From Archangium sp. (GTDB lineage Bacteria; Myxococcota; Myxococcia; Myxococcales; Myxococcaceae): a DNA stretch of 9,125 nt. The translations under genes and the position numbers were made by a program. Of this stretch, positions 5,805 to 9,125 are shown in pieces (the first letter of the stretch is position 1; each line of letters begins with the position of its first letter). The notes below the pieces were generated by a model that was not told where the DNA came from, ran no database searches, and worked only from the letters and a program-made list of their open reading frames with translations. The stretch is from positions 1-9,125 of the forward strand of contig JAEUJR010000988.1 of NCBI GenBank assembly GCA_016793585.1. Direction: 5' to 3'.

Positions 5805-7618
5805 CGAAGCTCGAAGACCGACGCGCGAACGAGTTCTCTCTGTCGTTCGTGCTCGACGCGCTGGTCGCGGCGAAGGTGCTGACCCGCGGTCAGGCCGGAG
5901 ACGTGTTGCAGCGCGAAGCGCAGGCGAAGAAGCGCGTGCTCAAGCAGGTCGGTGACGACAAGTACGCCGTCTCGCCCATCGAGATCGTCGCGCTCTTCCA
6001 GGTGCCCATGCCGGGCAAACCGGGTGAGCTGCTCGACCAGGATCGCATCAGCGAGATCGTCGCCGGCGCCGCGGGCGTGCCGTACAAGAAGATCGACCCG
6101 CTGCGCCTCGACATGAACCTCGCCGCGCGCACGATCTCAAAGCCCTACGCCGTGCGGCACTGCCTGCTGCCCCTCGAAGGCGGAGGCCCCGGCACGCCGC
6201 TCGTCGTCGCCGTCGCCAACCCGTTCGATCACGCGCTCTTCGAGAACCTCGAGCGCACCGTCAACACGCCCATCGCGCCCGTCCTCTCCGCGAAGCAGGA
6301 CATCTTGAAGGGCATTCAAGACGTCTACGGCTTTCGCCGAACGCTGGCCGCCGCCGCCGACGAGTTCGCCACCACCACGACGGGCGTCTCGAACTTCGAG
6401 CAGCTCGTCACGTTGTCGAGCAACAGCTCGAAAGAGCTCGCGCCCGAAGACGGCTCGATCATTCAGGCCGTCGAGCACCTCTTGCGCTCGGCGTTCGACA
6501 ACCGCGCCAGCGACATTCACATCGAGCCCAAACGCGACAAGTCGATCGTGCGCTTCCGCATCGACGGCGTGCTCCATGGTGTCTACACGCTGCCGCCGCA
6601 GGTGCACGCGCCCGTCGTCTCGCGCGTGAAGATGATCGCCCGCATCGACATCAGCGAGAAGCGCAAGCCGCAAGACGGCCGCATCAAGATCGATCGCGAC
6701 GGCCACGAGGTCGAGATTCGTGTGTCGACGCTGCCGACCGCCTTCGGTGAGAAGGTCGTCATGCGCATCTTCGACCCCGAGACGCTGGTGGTCGACATCG
6801 CCGCGCTCGGCTTCGACCCGACCGAGAAGCACCTCTTCGAGTCGTGGATCGCCGAACCCCACGGCCTCATCCTCGTCACCGGCCCGACCGGCTCGGGCAA
6901 GACGACCACGCTCTACTCTGCGCTCAAGGCGCTGGCTGGCCCAGACGTGAACGTCACCACCATCGAAGACCCGATCGAAATGGTGTGGGACGCGTTCAAC
7001 CAGACCCAGGTGCAGCCGAAGATCGGCCTCGATTTCGCGAACGCGCTCCGCCACATCCTCCGGCAAGACCCCGACATCATCATGGTCGGCGAGATTCGAG
7101 ACCCCGAGACGGCCGAGAACGCGATTCAGTCGGCGCTCACTGGCCACCTCGTGCTCTCGACGCTGCACACCAACGACTCCGTTGGCGCCGTCGGCCGCAT
7201 GCTCGACCTCGACGTGCCGGCGTTTCTGCTCGCCTCGAGCTTGCTGGGCGTGATGGCGCAGCGCCTCGTGCGCCGCATCTGCCCGTCGTGCGCCGCCCCC
7301 ATCACCCTCTCGCAGGAGCAGCTCGACTCGCTGCGCACCGAGCTCCCCACCGACATGGGCGCGCCCCGCTTCATGAAGGGCGCCGGCTGCGTGAAGTGCC
7401 GTGGTACCGGTTATCGCGGCCGCACCGCCGTCTTCGAGATCTTCTCGGCCACCGCCGAGATCAAGTCGCTCATCACCCGCAAGGCGCCCCACGCCGCGCT
7501 GGTCGAAGAGGGGCGAAAGGCTGGCATGCGAACGCTCCGTGAGGCCGCCGTGCGCAAGCTCTACGAAGGCGTGACTGGCTTCGACGAGGTCGTGCGCATG
7601 ACGACGGGCTCGGAGTAG
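5801..7618 (+). CDS. GspE/PilB-family type II secretion / type IV pilus assembly ATPase
   Basis: This 605-residue cytoplasmic ATPase has an N-terminal GspE_N/MshEN-like region (about 10-180, with Pro-Tyr-Lys-Lys-Ile-Asp-Pro-Leu near 94-101). The central region includes Ser-Asp-Ile-His-Ile-Glu-Pro (237-243). The motor domain has Walker A Gly361-Pro-Thr-Gly-Ser-Gly-Lys-Thr368, the Asp box around Thr-Ile-Glu-Asp-Pro (387-391), a Walker B region ending Gly-Glu431-Ile-Arg-Asp, and a His box Thr-Leu-His-Thr-Asn (454-458). Cys494/Cys497 and Cys530/Cys533 form the four-Cys zinc site of GspE and PilB. Hexamers of this family drive pseudopilus or pilus extension. All motor motifs look intact. The GTG at 5801 follows AGGAGG (5787-5792) by eight bases and overlaps the protease stop; the open frame back to 5243 is a shadow of the protease. 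No other secretion or pilus gene is in the window, so GspE and PilB roles cannot be separated. Confidence 0.93.
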   Translation: MTKLEDRRANEFSLSFVLDALVAAKVLTRGQAGDVLQREAQAKKRVLKQVGDDKYAVSPIEIVALFQVPMPGKPGELLDQDRISEIVAGAAGVPYKKIDPLRLDMNLAARTISKPYAVRHCLLPLEGGGPGTPLVVAVANPFDHALFENLERTVNTPIAPVLSAKQDILKGIQDVYGFRRTLAAAADEFATTTTGVSNFEQLVTLSSNSSKELAPEDGSIIQAVEHLLRSAFDNRASDIHIEPKRDKSIVRFRIDGVLHGVYTLPPQVHAPVVSRVKMIARIDISEKRKPQDGRIKIDRDGHEVEIRVSTLPTAFGEKVVMRIFDPETLVVDIAALGFDPTEKHLFESWIAEPHGLILVTGPTGSGKTTTLYSALKALAGPDVNVTTIEDPIEMVWDAFNQTQVQPKIGLDFANALRHILRQDPDIIMVGEIRDPETAENAIQSALTGHLVLSTLHTNDSVGAVGRMLDLDVPAFLLASSLLGVMAQRLVRRICPSCAAPITLSQEQLDSLRTELPTDMGAPRFMKGAGCVKCRGTGYRGRTAVFEIFSATAEIKSLITRKAPHAALVEEGRKAGMRTLREAAVRKLYEGVTGFDEVVRMTTGSE

Positions 7619-7641
7619 GGCTCCCACGGGTCTGCACCCAC

Positions 7642-7670
7642 GTGACGCACGGGTTGGCGTTCGCTAAGAC
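7642..7670 (+). promoter_or_regulatory. Weak candidate promoter for the phospholipase D-like gene
   Basis: GTGACG (7642-7647, four of six to TTGACA) and TAAGAC (7665-7670, three of six to TATAAT) are 17 bases apart. A start about seven bases after the -10 would fall close to the ATG at 7680, which has no Shine-Dalgarno. That hints at a leaderless or very short-leader mRNA. No terminator with a T tract is visible in the 61-base gap after the ATPase gene, only a four-base GGGT/ACCC stem at 7628-7639. Confidence 0.22.
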
Positions 7671-7679
7671 CTCTGCTCC

Positions 7680-9062
7680 ATGAAGGTTCAGCGCAACACG
7701 CCCCCCCAGACGCCGGTCGTCAGCACCCCCACTACGAAGGCGCCTGCCCAGGTCGAAGCGCCCGTCACCCCGGCCACCCAGAAGGCCTGGGGCGCGCAGG
7801 GAGCGCAGGTCGCGAAGACGGTCACCGCGCCGCCGACCGCGCCGCCGCCGTCGGGCTTCCGGTCGCAGGCTTTCGAAGCCCGCCTCGACGCCGCGACGAA
7901 GTCACGCAGCGTCGCCGGCAACTCGGTGTCGATGCTCTACGACGGCGTTCATTCGTTCGCCGAGCGCGAGAAGATGATCGGCGGCGCGAAGCACTCCATT
8001 TGCTTCCAGACGTTCATCTTCAACTCCGACGAGACGGGCTGGAAGCTGGCCAAGCAGCTCGCCGCGAAAGCGAAGGAGGGCGTCGAGGTTCGGGTGATCT
8101 ACGACGCCATGGGCTCTGGCCGCGCCGACCCGAAGATGTTCCAGATGATGAAGGACGCCGGCGTCGACGTGCGCGCCTACGGCGAGAAGTGGAAGGTCTG
8201 GGACATCAACGATCGCTGGCACGAGAAGAACCTCATCGTCGACGGCCAGGCAGCCGTGCTCGGCGGCATGAACATCGCCGATGAGTACGCGCTCGGCGGC
8301 TCGGGCAAGATGGTGCTCTCGCGCGGTGGCGGCAAAGACGGCAAGGGCACCGAGGCCTGGCGCGATACCGACGTGAAGCTCGAAGGCCCCGCCGTGCGCG
8401 ACTCGATGAACGCGTTCCTCCGGAACTGGAACGAGGTGGGCACGCCCATCTCCGAGGCCGCGAAGGCCAAGCTCTACCCGCCGCTGGTGCCGAAAGACGG
8501 CGGCCCCTCGGTGCGCGTGGTGCAGCACAACCCCGAGGTGAAGGGCATCGAAGAGGCCAGCACGCGCCTCTACAAGACGGCCATCGAGACGGCGACCAAG
8601 AGCATCACCATCGAGAACGCCTACTTCCTGCCGCCGCCCGAGCTGCGCAAGGCGCTCATCGACGCGGCCAAACGTGGCGTCGACGTGAAGGTGATGACGA
8701 ACAGCCGCGAGGCCAACGACATGGGCTTCGTCTCGGACGCGGCCCGGCACTTCTACGACGACATGATGAAGGCCGGCGTGAAGATCTACGAGAAGCACGG
8801 CGGCACGCTGCACGCGAAGACGGCCACCTTCGACGGAGAGTTCTCCATCGTCGGCTCGGTCAACCTCAACGGCCGCTCGAAGAACACCGACGCCGAGATC
8901 GCGATGGCGGTGACCGACCCGAAGACGGCGAAGTCGCTGGAAGAGCGCTTCGCAGGCGGCCTCGACAAGACCACGCAGGTGACGATGGCCGAGCTCAAGA
9001 AAGAGAGCTGGGTCACCAACCTCAAGCAGTGGGCGCTCTCCACCGTCGCCTGGACCTTCTGA
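7680..9062 (+). CDS. Phospholipase D superfamily protein with two HKD motifs (cardiolipin synthase-like)
   Basis: The 460-residue protein has two complete HxK(x4)D motifs. The first is His181-Glu-Lys183 with Asp188, followed by Gly-Gly-Met-Asn (195-198). The second is His378-Ala-Lys380 with Asp385, followed by Gly-Ser-Val-Asn (392-395). Ile-Glu-Asn-Ala-Tyr-Phe-Leu-Pro (310-317) and Ala-Lys-Arg-Gly-Val-Asp-Val (330-336) match the second half of bacterial cardiolipin synthases (ClsB type). The family uses a phospho-histidine intermediate to hydrolyse or transfer phosphatidyl groups. Unlike typical ClsA there are no N-terminal membrane helices and no signal peptide; residues 1-60 are a Pro/Thr/Ala/Gln-rich, probably disordered tail. 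Cardiolipin synthesis, a free phospholipase or an exported effector are all possible. ATG 7680 is the first in-frame start after a TAA at 7665, but no Shine-Dalgarno precedes it. The next gene starts one base after the stop. Confidence 0.9.
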   Translation: MKVQRNTPPQTPVVSTPTTKAPAQVEAPVTPATQKAWGAQGAQVAKTVTAPPTAPPPSGFRSQAFEARLDAATKSRSVAGNSVSMLYDGVHSFAEREKMIGGAKHSICFQTFIFNSDETGWKLAKQLAAKAKEGVEVRVIYDAMGSGRADPKMFQMMKDAGVDVRAYGEKWKVWDINDRWHEKNLIVDGQAAVLGGMNIADEYALGGSGKMVLSRGGGKDGKGTEAWRDTDVKLEGPAVRDSMNAFLRNWNEVGTPISEAAKAKLYPPLVPKDGGPSVRVVQHNPEVKGIEEASTRLYKTAIETATKSITIENAYFLPPPELRKALIDAAKRGVDVKVMTNSREANDMGFVSDAARHFYDDMMKAGVKIYEKHGGTLHAKTATFDGEFSIVGSVNLNGRSKNTDAEIAMAVTDPKTAKSLEERFAGGLDKTTQVTMAELKKESWVTNLKQWALSTVAWTF

Positions 9063-9063
9063 C

Positions 9064-9125
9064 ATGACGACCGCGAACCTGGACTCGTTGCTGGAGAAGG
9101 TGCGCTCGCTCGAGACGAAGGGCGA
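9064..9125 (+). CDS. Start of an unidentified gene, truncated by the window
   Basis: An ATG at 9064-9066, one base after the stop of the phospholipase D-like gene, opens a frame that stays open for 20 codons to the window edge. The start reads Met-Thr-Thr-Ala-Asn-Leu-Asp-Ser-Leu-Leu-Glu-Lys-Val-Arg-Ser-Leu-Glu, which suggests an amphipathic helix. No Shine-Dalgarno is seen, so translation would depend on coupling to the gene before it. The fragment is too short to assign a family. Confidence 0.5.
   Translation, partial: MTTANLDSLLEKVRSLETKG

Noticed and set aside
6137..7627. 496-residue minus-strand frame opposite the ATPase
   Set aside because: Composition rich in Val, Asp, Arg, Glu and His without motifs; the plus strand has every ATPase motif intact.
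7639..7644. CACGTG palindrome upstream of the phospholipase D-like gene
   Set aside because: A single six-base palindrome is expected often in GC-rich DNA, with no second copy or symmetry around it.
7902..9065. 387-residue minus-strand frame opposite the phospholipase D-like gene
   Set aside because: His/Val/Arg/Gly-rich shadow; the plus strand carries both HKD motifs.

Overview
The window is high-GC DNA with dense genes, Shine-Dalgarno sites and stop/start overlaps. It most likely comes from the Myxococcota. The best single clue is the C-terminus of the secreted protease at 4056-5804: a Gly-Cys-x-Cys motif, a short hydrophobic stretch and a run of five arginines, which is the MYXO-CTERM sorting signal known from that phylum. 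The long Cys-rich and Asp/Gly/Pro-rich secreted protein and the orphan GspE/PilB-type ATPase fit the same assignment.

Layout. At the left edge is the 3' end of a plus-strand gene, probably an FAD-dependent oxidoreductase of the geranylgeranyl-reductase/aromatic-hydroxylase type (1-242). It converges on mgtE, a Mg2+ channel/transporter (239-1654, minus), and the two stop codons overlap. A 283-base gap with no TpA step separates mgtE from trxA, thioredoxin (1938-2261, minus). An 89-base divergent region follows. Plus-strand genes then run to the right edge: a 125-residue protein of unknown function with a TTG start (2351-2728), a diverged uroporphyrinogen-III synthase hemD (2742-3461), an exported 178-residue protein of unknown function (3523-4059), a secreted matrixin-like zinc metalloprotease with a Cys-rich repeat stalk and MYXO-CTERM tail (4056-5804), a GspE/PilB-family secretion/pilus ATPase (5801-7618), a two-HKD phospholipase D/cardiolipin-synthase-like protein (7680-9062), and the first 20 codons of another gene (9064 onward).

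How the genes may work together. The left half is housekeeping (Mg2+ uptake, redox, tetrapyrrole synthesis). The most interesting part is 3523-7618. There, three genes overlap stop-to-start (ATGA at 4056-4059, GTGA at 5801-5804), each with a good Shine-Dalgarno site: a small exported protein, a surface-anchored protease and a cytoplasmic secretion motor. The MYXO-CTERM tag has been linked to type II secretion in Myxococcus, so a MYXO-CTERM cargo gene coupled to a GspE-type ATPase gene suggests a cargo/partner/motor unit. That functional link is inference. I see no tRNA, rRNA, CRISPR array, insertion sequence or prophage gene in the window.
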